DNA from: Melieria omissa
Lineage: Eukaryota > Arthropoda > Insecta > Diptera > Ulidiidae
Direction of reading: 5' to 3'
DNA: 64,000 nucleotides
Assembly (NCBI GenBank): GCA_963971225.1
Contig: OZ020268.1
Span: 111,196,830 to 111,260,829 of the forward strand
Under the pieces are notes generated by a model that worked only from the letters and a program-made list of their open reading frames with translations, was not told the origin of the DNA and did no database searches. Shown piece by piece: positions 21,905-33,038 of the stretch (position 1 is the stretch's first letter; the number at the start of each line of letters is the position of its first letter). The position numbers were made by a program, and so were the translations under genes.

Positions 21905-22545
21905 TTCAGGCTATCATCATAAGAAAAAGTTTTATCATGCAGAGTTTTGCAAACTGCGACATAAATCTCAATCTGATGGTGTAAGGTCAAAGCTACATGA
22001 TGAATATGACATCAATTCCCAACAAAGTTTCAATATTTTTCTACATGTCACCAGAGATGTGTGAGACCTTGCATTGTCGTATGGGAACACGATTCCTTTG
22101 TGATTTGCCACTACTGGCCATTCTTCTTTGATTTCTTTCTTCAGTTTCATTTGGTGTTGACAGTAAACATTCGAATTTGTCGACTGGTTCCTTAGAAACA
22201 GCCCAAAGTACACAACATCTTCCTAATCTCACAAAATTGACAGCATGATCTGTGTTTGATGCAATTTAGGTTTCGATGTGGTTTGTGGTTTTCTCTCTTC
22301 CAATGTCATTGAAAATGACCCATTACGTATCATCAATGTTGAGTTGTTTCAAAAAAAGGGTAAACTTAATTGTGTTTGAGATGTAATTGCAATATGGATT
22401 CATTGATTCACTGAATCTCTTTCAATTCAAGCGAAACCCAAATATTGAGTCTTTTGCGACTTCAAAAGTGATTTAGAATTGTTGTGTCGCTCCCAACAAT
22501 CTCTCGCACATTTCCATAATGATTTGACTTAATTATGGCGTTGAA
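21905..22545 (-). mobile_element. Degenerate mariner transposase fragment (irritans-like)
   Basis: The minus strand shows, with frameshifts, a mariner catalytic region: YFGLFLRNQSTNSNVYCQHQ, then VFPYDNARSHTS with a catalytic Asp, then a damaged third block with DLTPSD. No terminal repeats were found. The fragment shares extended DNA similarity, in reverse orientation, with the plus-strand fragment at 27430-28110, so both come from one family. Confidence 0.75.
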
Positions 22546-22590
22546 TTGGTAAATTTTCATGGAAGGAGAAACTTTCACAACGCATTTTTC

Positions 22591-22936
22591 TACAAATTTG
22601 TATCAAATGTCAACATGAACATATTTTAATATTGACAGAAGTCCTTCAAACTAAAGTTAATGAAATTTATTTATGAAATCGAATTTATTTTCTTGCTAAT
22701 TCAGAAATGCAAATTATGAGTATCCGACTCATGACTCATACTGCTAGGATTTAATTTGCAAATTACAAATTTGTATCAAATGTCAACATGAACATATTTT
22801 AATATTGACAGAAGTCCTTCAAACTAAAGTTAATGAAATCTATTTATGAAATCGAATTTATTTTCTTGCTAATTTAAAAATGCAAATTATGAGTATCCCA
22901 CTCATGACTCATACTGCTAGGATTTAATTTGGAATT
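22591..22936. repeat. Two-copy tandem duplication, 173-bp period
   Basis: The segment beginning TACAAATTTGTATCAAATGT at 22591 is repeated from 22764 with only a few differences. The high identity implies a recent duplication. It lies between the mariner fragment and MITE copy 2 and carries no gene. Confidence 0.9.
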
Positions 22937-22952
22937 CGATTTTGAGATTTTA

Positions 22953-23451
22953 ACTGGGAAAAGTGAAATTTTAAATTTTACGTTTTAGGCTTCTATTTGG
23001 TTATATAAGCAATATTCCATACAAATTTTCCTAATTTGTATACTCGGGCCCTGTATTTTAGAGTGATTTTCTATGAGAGCAACCACATCGCTGTGGCCGT
23101 AATAATTACTAAAACATAAAATTCTGTACGCATAACGAAAATTTGAATATTTCTTCATTTACTTCAGCTAAAATTAAAACAAAAAAAGTATCTAAATTGA
23201 ATGAAAATGTCAAACTTAAAAGCTATCTAAAGTTTCCTGCTCCTTCTTCCTTTACTATGTCAAGACATACCATTAAAAAAACGTGTGTATTTATCTTCTT
23301 TAAACTTAAATATTCAGTTTATTAATTTCGAATTTTTCCTAAAACTTCAAACTATTCTAAAGATCAACAAAAAATTTATTCTTGAAACCACAGAGTGTTC
23401 AGATGTCCACAAAGTAGCATGTTGCCTTATGGTACCAAAATAGCGAAAGGG
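22953..23451. mobile_element. TTAA MITE, CCCTTTCGCTAT family, copy 2 (one end lost)
   Basis: Reverse-orientation relative of 20331-20821. The right end TAGCGAAAGGG followed by TTAA (23452-23455) is intact, with GCATGTTGCCTTATGGTACC just inside. The left terminal 20 bp or so have been lost or diverged beyond recognition. The two copies form a large inverted repeat with 2.1 kb between them. Confidence 0.7.
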
Positions 23452-23479
23452 TTAAGATTTTGTGGGCTTTTTTCATGGT

Positions 23480-24490
23480 CTGCTGTGGGATTTGGGTGAC
23501 ATTTGGCGTAGATTTGAAAAGTTCGGGAATTTTACTAATTAGTAGAAACAATGTTATTTTGATTTAAGCGTTAAGGTTTCTGGGCCGTTTGAAAAGTGGC
23601 AAGAAGTGTATTTTTTGATATGGTCAACTTCAAGTCAAGTCAAGTCAAGTCGTATAGACTTGCCGTGAAACGTGAACGATTTTGCATACCGATTTTGAAA
23701 GATAAAGATTAATGTTTCATTTTATATGACCAAAGTGGTTTTGATTTGGGTATCGGCTTATTGTTTTGGTCATTTAGAAAAGTAAGAAAATGTATATTTT
23801 TGTGTTTTGTGAACTTTCTCACAACTTGCCGTCAACTAAATCGACTTTTGGCGCAGGTTTGGGGAGTTTAGACATTTTATGATTTCAAAGAACCAATGAT
23901 GGTTTAATTTGAGCGTCGGTTTAAATTCTTGGCTTATTTGAAAAGTGCCAAATTTTTTACATTTTAAATATGTACAGATTTTAGAAGCTCAGAAAAAGTT
24001 TAACTGAAAGCAACAGTCTTTTTGATCTAAATTTTGGTTTTAAAGGCCGTTTGAGAAGTGAGAAGAGATTATTTTAAAAATTTTTGAATACAATTTTGAA
24101 AAGTTGCATACATTTAAATTAAAGAAACTAGAAATAATGTGTTGGTTTGCTTGCAAATGGTAAAATTTTTAATTTGATTTTGTAGACTTATTCGACTTGC
24201 TGCGAGACTTGGCCGACTCTTCACACTGATTTGGAAAGTTTACAAAATTTGCTATCCGAAGACAGTCTGATTGATTGAGTTGGGTCTGAGTTTTTGGGTA
24301 GTTTTAACAGTGGGAAAACGGATCTCTGTTTAACTTTTTTAATTTTTTTTCCCACATTCAGCGGAATTTCAAAGACTTGTAGCATTTATTTGAAGGGTTG
24401 AGAAAATTTGCCATTAAATGTAGTTAATATGGAGTTTTAGAGTTTTTTACTGTTTTTCTGATCACTTTTGAATTTTCAAGATTTTTAACT
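23480..24490. repeat. Diverged tandem array, about 175-bp period
   Basis: Roughly six related units share parts such as GACTTGCCG, TTTGGAAAGTTT, GTTTTGATTTGAGCGT and CCGTTTGAAAAGTG. A short AAGTC tandem (five units) sits near 23632. The units have diverged considerably and no coding frame persists across them. Confidence 0.55.
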
Positions 24491-24499
24491 TAAATTTTT

Positions 24500-25130
24500 A
24501 AAGTTCCTAAAATAAGTCTTTCAACATCATCATAGTTGGCTGGACAACCATGTTTGGGTCTTAGCCTGCTACAGTAAAAACCTCCAGTCGTTTTTATTTC
24601 TAATATAAATCTGAATATATATATCTAAATGAATTATATATATCTGAAAGACATATGTATCTGAAAGTACAACCTTGGCCCCTCAGGCTGGAGCCTGCCT
24701 GAGGGGAATCGGAATCGGAAAATTAGCCATTAACAAAGATTAAAATTGTTTCGATTTAAGAATTTGATTATGTTGGGTTGTTTGAAAATTGTGTTATTCG
24801 ATTTTAAGAAATTTTTGCTGTTCACCGAGACTACCTTGGATATCCTAATTCAACCTAACATTATTCAAAATTGTCAATAAGTAATTCATTTATGCTGTTA
24901 TAATTAAAAACAATTTACTACTCAAAGCGTCTTTAGCGTGTAAAGTCAAAGAAAAAAAACCTAACCTAACCCAACTTATTTCAATCTAACCCAACTGGGT
25001 ATTATCCATTGTAAAGAAACAACAACAACAACAACCCAAATGCGCTTTCAACAATTGATTTGAATCAGTCAAAGTTTTCGCAACGCGAAATGAATGTTTA
25101 ATTTATACTAAATACGCTACGTGCCGTTGC
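24500..25130. other. Gene-free AT-rich stretch
   Basis: No gene or bounded element is recognised. A CCTAACCTAACCC-type patch near 24960 resembles 3' ends of some fly non-LTR retrotransposons but carries nothing else to confirm one. Confidence 0.5.
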
Positions 25131-25139
25131 GTGCAGAGT

Positions 25140-26010
25140 TGCAGATGTGTGTGTGTGTGTGGGCGCGAGCTGTGGTTATTGTTGTTGCTGACGGTAATGC
25201 TACGCGAAACGATGTGCTGCTTACTTCATAAAAGAATTAGTGGCGAAAAGCAGATGCTTGTTTGTGTTGTAATGCGTAAATGCAGCAAGCGAATGAATGA
25301 AAATTAAACGCCATGCTGCAAGGACGAAGCGACGAAGACGACGACGACGAACCGCAGCTATAAACACCAGCAGAGTGGCGGCTGGATTGAGAGTAGAGTT
25401 GGAGTCGCATTCAGCCGCCGCGTAGCCACAATCGCAGTCAGTGGCGTGCAAAAACGCAACATCAACAACAACAATGAGCACAGTCAACAACAACGCGGCA
25501 GCGCCGTCAAAGCTTACCGATTAAAAGGCGAAACATCGCGTGCAGCAGCGCCGACACAGCACAGACTCCATTAAACTTGCGCGCGTTTCATCCGCAAACA
25601 GTGCTGGCAACAACGACAACAACAACATCAGCACAACAACGGCCAACAAAGGCAACGCCAAAGTTGCAGCTGCGTCAGCAGCATCAAGTTGCACATTGAA
25701 CGAGCAAATGCAGTCAGGCTGGGTGAGATCGGCAGGGGGTGGGGGGTGCGGAAGGGCCAGGCGTTGTTTGTTGTGCCGCATTGCGCCGCTCATTCAGTGG
25801 GAAAATTTTTAATGGACTTACCGACAACTTGAAGCAGCACTTCTCGCGCGGCCGTCGCCGCAGCCGCAGCGCAAACATGCCGCAGTGTAGATAGCAGCGC
25901 GGCACCACGCGTTGACAATAAAAGCTTAATTGCGATTTTGCGTAAGTTCGACGCGGTGCAGCGGCGGAGCGCGGTCCAGCAATTCGTGGGCACGTATTTG
26001 TATTTGTAAA
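25140..26010. other. GC-richer block resembling a fly promoter/first exon
   Basis: The block has a TG microsatellite, CAA/CAG/GCA-rich sequence and abrupt GC enrichment. A plus-strand frame without an early ATG is open from 25525 to the stop at 25810-25812 (Asn- and Ala-rich; ATG only at about 25708), with a possible donor (CTGG/GTGAGA) near 25721. This could be the 5' exon of a gene whose coding part lies elsewhere, or a regulatory block. There is no recognisable protein. Confidence 0.2.
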
Positions 26011-26710
26011 TTCGATGGCCGGTGGATTAATGTTGAGAAAAGTTTCAAAGGGATTTTGTTGATTTTCTCACTGATTCCGCTTTTCAATTACGCATTGTTC
26101 GTCGTCTTCCGCTGTAATTCTGACTCTGACTCGGACTTTTACTTTTTTGTAATTTTACTTTTCGTTTAAGTTTTGTTTGCCTTTTTGAATTTTGTTCAAT
26201 GCACGAAATCTTTGGCGCTTTCAGTTTGTGTTTTCGTTTTGTTGTGCAATTTTTTGGTTCCTAAGAGCAGGCAACATAAATTAATTGTAATCATGAGTTG
26301 ACTTATTGCTGCTAAAAATATTCGCAGAGAATGTAAGCAAATTTGTTCATGCTTTTCTAAGTTAAGTAAACAAATTAAAACTTTCTTGTTGATGTAATTT
26401 GTGTTTTGTGGAAGCGACATGATTGCCAAATGTTTTTAACGAACGAAAATTGCATTTGCTTAAAATGTTTTATAAAACCTGATTTCCTAACATGTACTCT
26501 GTGCATAAGCAATTAGAAAATATCATTTGTGAGACGCGCTTACAAAATTTCTTGACAATTCATGGTTTGAATTTTAAAGTATTTTACATGGAATTTGAGT
26601 GGCGTTAGTTATTCTGTGCGCCGAAAATAGCGTTTTTGCCAAACATACATTTGAGTTTAATAAGTTATGTGTATTTTATTGCTACAAGTTTGTGTTAGAA
26701 GAGAGAAATG

Positions 26711-27360
26711 GCACACGCATTACAAAAGTGACACAACTCAAAAGTTTTGATTTTTCAGGAAACGCAAAAACTGTTTTTAAGCTAAATAAACATTTTTTAA
26801 AAATAACGTATAGACCGTTCAGTAGGAAATCCTTACAGATTATGCTTTATGATTTAGGTTACACGAATTTTTTTTTAATTTTATACTAGAAAATCCAAAA
26901 TCTTGAGTTGTAACTGTTTTGATGATATTTTAATTGAATAAAATCGGAATTTTTTAAGTTATGTCACTTTTGCTGAGTTTTAAAATTATAAATGACAGTT
27001 AAAAAGTCGAAAGAAAAATTTTGAATATTCGAAATTAATTTTTGTATTCGAAAATATATACTAAAACTGTCAGAACTTTGCTCAAAATTAACTTCAACAG
27101 AAATTTATTTTGTCAAAAGTGTCACAATTTGAGTTAGGACTCTTTTGCATTGAGGTGCAGCGATCAAATAGCATCAAACTCTTCAAGCTCTCTCTCTTCA
27201 AACTTCTGAAGAGAGACCTAACTGTATTTTTGCAACAGTTAACAACAACAAAATATACTGAGCTTTTGCATATTGGTAGATTGATGCCTTGTGCACAATA
27301 TTAACACATAAACCCGAAAATTAAAAATTTTGCGTTTTGTCACTTTTGTAGTGCGTGTGC
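26711..27360. mobile_element. Inverted-repeat element, GCACACGC ends
   Basis: A 650-bp segment bounded by 27-bp inverted repeats with two mismatches (GCACACGCATTACAAAAGTG / GCACACGCACTACAAAAGTG), then ACACAAC or ACAAAAC. GAAAT stands next to both borders (with one extra G on the left), a possible 5-bp target duplication. The interior repeats AAGTGACA-like motifs but shows no transposase. Superfamily unknown. Confidence 0.65.
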
Positions 27361-27429
27361 GAAATATTCTAAAATAAGAATATTAAGAAATAGTATAAAA
27401 GCAAAAAAAGGATACAAGTAGGAAAAATT

Positions 27430-28110
27430 GCCCGTCCCAACGTTCTGGTCGACCTATCAAAGTTAATGATGACCAGTTCAAAGAAATAATCAAGTCGGCT
27501 CGTCATGTAACTGTGCGTTAGATTGCAGAGAGGTTAAATATATCACACACAATAGTTGAAAATCAGTTTCAACTTCTTGTACGAGTCCAAGAAGAAGAAG
27601 AAATAAATATTTGGGTTCCACGCGATTTGAAAGAGATTCACTAAACACAACGAATCAAATTTTGCAATTACATCTCAAACCCAATTAAGTTGATCCTTTT
27701 TTGAAACGACTCATCATTAATGATGCGTAATGGGTCGTTTACAATGACATCGAGTGAAGAGAGAAGGGTACAGTGAGAGAGAAAAGCACAAACCACATTG
27801 AAACCTAAATCGCATCAAACACAGATCAATCTGTCGATTTGTAGTTTGAGCTGTTTCAAAGGGACCAGACGACAAATTCGAATGTTTACTGTCAGCAACT
27901 AATGAAACTAAAGAAATCCATCAAAGAAGAATGGCCAGAAGTGGCAAATCACAAAGGAATCGTGTTCCCATACGACAATGCAATGCCTCACACATCTCTG
28001 GTGACTTGAAGAAAAATATTGGAACTTGAAATTTTAATTGTTGGCAATTGATGACACGTTCGCCCTGACTTTGTACGGTCATATTAAGGCTTATGTTGCA
28101 GTTTGCAAAA
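27430..28110 (+). mobile_element. Degenerate mariner transposase fragment, plus strand
   Basis: With frameshifts and stops, the plus strand follows a mariner transposase from the DNA-binding region (GRPIKVNDDQFKEIIKSARH) through INIWVPRDL, the first catalytic block near 27712, and the HDN-equivalent block (VFPYDNAMPHTSL, about 27965) to a damaged C-terminus. No terminal inverted repeats were found. It is the same family as 21905-22545, in the opposite orientation. Confidence 0.75.
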
Positions 28111-28439
28111 TTCTTTCCGGGGTAAAAATTTGTCTAATGATGATGGTAATAGTGATGATGGCCTGAAATCGAGTTGGGTTTAGTTTTCTGTTGATAAGGA
28201 CCAGAAATTCCATGGACAGAAGTTTCCAGAAATCTTGAAGTTGCCAGAAGGATAACAAAAGTTCATTACACAAAATGCCAAATATATCATTGATTAAAGT
28301 TTTTTCATTATACAAAATTAATTGAGTTTTATTTTACATTAAAAGAAATCTAAATTTATTTTTTACCAACTTAATGAAATGAGTGAAAATTAAAAATATT
28401 TCAAAGCAATTTAAAGGTATTCAAATGAAAAGAGGATAA

Positions 28440-29120
28440 GCTTATTTCTTAAATAAATGAAAATAAAAAATATTACAATACAAATAAAACGCAAGCAAAC
28501 AAAAAAGATTTTTATTTATGCAGAAAATTAATAAGAAAAAAACAAAAAACTAATGAAAAAATTTTACAAACTGAAAACTTTTTTCTTTTGATTCAAATCA
28601 AAGTTCTTTTTGTAGTTTTGTGGTTATTTTCTCAGAAAAAAATATCAATAAAAAGGTTATCATTCGTTTTGAAAAAGTGCAGTTTATAAACCAAATATAA
28701 TTAATTATACAAAAAGTTAATAACAGAAAAAACAGAAACAAATAAAAAACCTAATTTTTTCTTTTGATTCATAGGTTTCAAATAGTTTGCAGGTTTGCAG
28801 GGAGAAAAAACACAAAAACAAATTTATTAAAAAAATTAATTTTTTTTCTTTCATTCAAAGTAAAACTTTTTTTTCGTAGAAAATATATAAATACAAAAAA
28901 TATCATTGACTTTGAAAAGGTGCAGTTCAAAAACAAAATATTATTAATTATACAAAAAGTTAATAAGAGAAAAAAAAAACAAAAGCAAATGCAAAAACAC
29001 ATTTTTTTGCTTATGATTTAAAGGTTTAAAATAGTTTGCAGGTTATTTTCGCAGAAAAAATATCAATTAAAAGGTAATCATTGGTTTTGAACGAGTGCAG
29101 TTCATAAATTAGTTTGTTTG
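28440..29120. repeat. A-rich diverged tandem units
   Basis: Three related segments share AATTATACAAAAAGTTAATAA, GGTTTCAAATAGTTTGCAGG and TTTTGAAAAAGTGCAG, at spacings of about 240 and 180 bp. The frames seen here are A-rich artefacts and no gene is present. Confidence 0.6.
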
Positions 29121-29426
29121 CTGCTTGTTTTAAGGGACAAAATAAAAAAAAAATTTAAAACTAAATACACAATTAGGTTTACATCTCCAATTACAATTCA
29201 ATTGTTACGGTGTTACGTTTTTTTTTAAATATTTTAAATTATTAAAAATATTACTATATTCACCACTCGACTATGAAAATTGCAAACTTCCAGTATTTTT
29301 CTTTTTTCAATTTTATTGAATTTTATATTTTAAACAAAAGTGTTGAGGTAAGTTTAAATATGATTCTCACTTAAAAGTGAAAGCAGAGGCTGTGAAGCTG
29401 TTTACAAGGTTTTAAATCCGAAAATA

Positions 29427-29738
29427 ACACCGGCACACAAAAAAAAAGTGGTCTGTACATTTGACTAGACCCACCTATCCTTATGTATTTCGGTGCGCTG
29501 AAACCGAATCCGAGGTCAGTTTGGTCCGTACACCCTCAAAATTTTGAGTAAATTGCAAAAAACTGCAAAAAATGGCAAAAAATCGCAAATAATGGCAGTT
29601 TTTTGCAATTTACTCAAAATTTTGAGGGTGTACGGACAAAACTGACCTCGGATTCGGTTTCAGCGCACCGAAATACATAAGGATAGGTGGGTCTAGTCAA
29701 ATGTACAGACCACTTTTTTTTTTTTTGTGTGCCGGTGT
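29427..29738. mobile_element. Near-perfect hairpin (foldback) element
   Basis: Two arms of about 140 bp are almost exact reverse complements around a spacer of about 25 bp (near 29568-29592). The outer ends are ACACCGGCACAC...GTGTGCCGGTGT, each followed inward by an A- or T-run and then GTGGTCTGTACATTTGACTA. The transcript or single strand would fold into one long hairpin. No coding frame or clear target duplication is seen. It is best called a foldback MITE of unknown superfamily. Confidence 0.85.
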
Positions 29739-30279
29739 AATCAAACACATTGCTAAGCCTTGCAGGCATATCTGGCCATAAATGCCATTTTTATTGTCAA
29801 TAATTCAATGCATTGTTTTATTACTATTTTCTAAAAATGCTGATGCACATGCTTTAAGGCATTTGTTTGTATATGTGTGTATGTTTGTGTTTGTTACGTG
29901 CAGATGATTTGCTGTGCACTTTTGACACGTCGACACTCAACCAAACACATAGAGACATTGCTATGCTACAAATTTCCTAGTTTTCTTGCACTTGCTTATT
30001 AATTTATACATATTTACTTATAGTACATAGTATATAATAGCGGTGCTCACAATGTGAGGTCGCTACCTGGCTGGAAGACAGTATGGACGTTGAAATTTAA
30101 CTGTAGATGGGGCACAGCTACTTAGTTCAACGTTCTGGTATTGTAACAAAATAAGCTGATTTTAGTTTTGGCAGGACTCATGCAACCCTGAGTCTGGCAG
30201 AAGAACCAGATGTTAAATCAGTTAAATTTGAGGAAATTTTTTGATTGGTGTATCGTGAACACCGATAATTAAACTATTG

Positions 30280-32360
30280 AAAATCAGTTCATGTGAAAGA
30301 CAAAAGGCGGCGCCTGCGGCTGCTCCAATCAAAACATGTTGATGGCTTTATTCAAAGGATGTGGCCAAAGCTTTTAAACATTGTCTTGTGTGAGTTTTTA
30401 ATTGTCACCGATTGCTTGGGGCAAACTGTGAACTTTGAACTCGGCACTAGTTGTCAAGATAACCGCATTTCAATGCAAGTCCATTGTGTCCATTGTGAAA
30501 GGAGGACCGAATTTCAGTTGTGTGCTACTCACACTTCACTCTGGCCAAAGCGAAACGAATCAAACGTATAACTTTTCTTCCGAGAGCACTTTCCGGCGTA
30601 AAGTTTTGCGCCGAATGCAAAGCATCGACTGCAGACGCAAGTTGGATTTTTATTAATTCTTTTGCATGATTTTCGGCGTTTTTACGCTGCATCGACACAG
30701 CAAATTGATGTCGAGTGCAGGCAAGTAGCAAAATCAAAAAAAGAGAGCTGAGCGCCCAGCTTTGGCCAAAGTCGGCGAAGACACAGACGTCGACACAAAA
30801 AGAGCGATAATCAGGAAAGTCCACTTCATAATACCACGTGGTAAGAAAGTTTTACGCCACTAACACTAACACTAACCGGCAACTGGATCGAAAGGGGCAG
30901 ATACAGTGAGAGATGAAACGGAAGAAGGCAAAGCGGGAGACGAAGCAGTAGCTGAAGCCGGAAAAGGAGTCGAAATGGCGTAAGCAAGCTGCTGTCGATG
31001 TTAAAATGCTGCGCACTTGTGTTTCTGTGTGCGTGTGTGTGTGTGTGTATGAGTGCATTGTGTGTGTGTGCAGTTTGAGCGCAACTTGCACAGTGCGAGA
31101 CAATTCAACAGCAGCAAACTTTCGACAACCAACTCAGCATACCGACAAATGTATATAAGAAAAGCGCAAAAGGCACAACAAAAAAAATAAATCAAATAAA
31201 AAACCAACGCGCCTAACAAAACATTTGTGAGATAACCAGAAGCAGAATGAGACAAGATGCGGGCGGCAGCGTTGTAGCGGCTGCACTGCTACAGCCAGCA
31301 GTCGACAGTCGACCACACACTCAGTTCTGGTACCAGCACCAGTTCCAGTTCTACTACCAGCAGCTGCGTGGTCGCTCTTTGAACAGCAAAAGCGCCGACG
31401 ACAACGACAACTTCAACGACAACGACGAAAGGCAAAGTTTTGCCTCGATTGAACTGTGCTCATGTTGTTGTTGTTGGCACGTGCACTATAATTGCATGAC
31501 GTTCTAGCTGATGGAACGAGCGAACGAATGTTGCGCTCGACTGCAAAAGCGCAGCGAACGTCTGTGTCGGCTGTGTTGGCTGTCTGGTGCGGCGTCTTTT
31601 AGTTGTTAATTTTTGCGCTTTGCCAAAATCCCGTTGTAAACACTGTGCCGCACGACGTCCCTTCGGTCGGTCGCCAGCGTTCAAGTCGGTCAAAGTTTTG
31701 AGGCTGAGGCGAGTGGCTGCCAATCAAGCCGGCACTGTCCGCCCTACAAAATGTCTGCCGCTTGCCACAAGCGCGTTCGAGCATGTATCTTGTGTGTGTG
31801 TGTGTGTCGTGTGTGTGTGTGTGAGTTTGAACAGACTAGCCCACATGTCGACAGCGGCGACACACGAAGCGATACGTCAATGAGCGGCCCACTTGGCTGC
31901 CGGGCATAGTGTTGCTTTGCTTGTTGTTGTTGGCGTTATTATGTTACGTTACGTTATTTCATTGTGACGCGCAGTCAACTTTCAATCTGCGTGCATCTAT
32001 ATGTGTGCGTGTATAATCGTTGTATGTGTGTGTGTGCACATTTAGTCGAATGCGGATAATCTTCTTGTTGAAAGTTTTTGCGCCCAGACGCAGACACAAC
32101 GCCGCAGCAAATCGTAGGCGTGCTGGTAGTGTTGTTGTACAACATTGTGTGTGCTGTTATTTAATTTTCGACATTTGCAAAATAAACGCAAAAAACGTAA
32201 TTTCTATATCGTACATTAGGCCACAGCCACAAACGTTGAAAGTTTTCTCTGCTAATAGAAGAAGTTTCAAGTTATTTTCGTTTCCAGTCTTTCGCTGCGC
32301 CTTGCGCTTTGATTTGATAAAAAAATACCAAAACAAAAACAAAAAACAACATTAGAATTG
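30280..32360. other. GC-richer block with simple repeats, no defended gene
   Basis: A long run of more balanced composition with TG microsatellites (31030, 31793, 32020), AAC/GTT triplets and several overlapping open frames on both strands. One plus-strand frame from ATG 31247 is open for 86 codons (aromatic/Gln segment FWYQHQFQFYYQQL), without a known domain. No transposon was recognised inside the block. A non-coding exon or regulatory DNA is possible. Confidence 0.35.
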
Positions 32361-32759
32361 CGCTGAAAAGTATTTTTACTTAATTACAAATTTGTGAGAA
32401 CTGATGCTGTTTTTGGTGTCTTCCAAAAAGTCTATGTGTGGGACCAACATGTGGTATACGTAACATTTTAGTATACGTAAAATTTTTGGACGTGTTAGTA
32501 GTAATCAGACGAAATGGAAATTTTTCACAAAAGCAAACTGAGACAGAGAAAGAGAAATCCATTATTCTTTCAATATATTTCTTTAGTCTTTTGCATCTGG
32601 TGTTGTTGAATGGCGTTAGTAAGATACGATTTCGTACTAAAAAAACTTTCCAGACAGTTTTGTGATTGTTTGAATCCGTTTTGGTTGAGTGCGCGTCAAA
32701 GATGTACACCAGCAAAGAAAAAATAAAAGAAATTATTTTACGGGTTTTCTTTAATAAAG

Positions 32760-32875
32760 GTGAAGAAACAGTGTGAAGCTCCAAAAAATAGGTGTTTGAT
32801 GCGGTAGTTGGCGGTCGACGGCGAAGAGTGACAATTGGAGAAGGACCAAGTAGAGGATTATAATGTACAATAATC
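32760..32875 (+). pseudogene. Small non-LTR retrotransposon fragment (C-terminal of reverse transcriptase ORF)
   Basis: The plus strand near 32790 reads VFDAVVGGRRRR-like residues, the basic segment that follows the reverse transcriptase domain in one family of insect non-LTR elements. The same segment occurs near 57965 in the larger fragment at 57280-58010. Only about 30 residues align and the frame is broken, so this is a short relic. Confidence 0.45.
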
Positions 32876-33038
32876 GTTGGTTTTGGAAATGGCATTGGAA
32901 AAGAAGACTTGGTACCATGCAGCATAAATTTGCTATAATGAATTAGTGCTGCTCTATAAAAGTAGACATCTTGTTATTGAACAACTTGAACTACTTTAGG
33001 GGTTGTCACAGGCCAGGACGCCATTGATCACGTACATA

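Noticed and set aside
24950..24990. CCTAACCTAACCC motif as telomeric repeat
   Set aside because: It is very short and interrupted, and flies of this group do not use simple TTAGG-type telomeres. A retroelement 3' end or chance is more likely.
30293..31883. Frames of 60-99 codons on both strands, including one from ATG 31247
   Set aside because: Frames overlap each other on both strands and show no known protein features. Not enough for a gene call.
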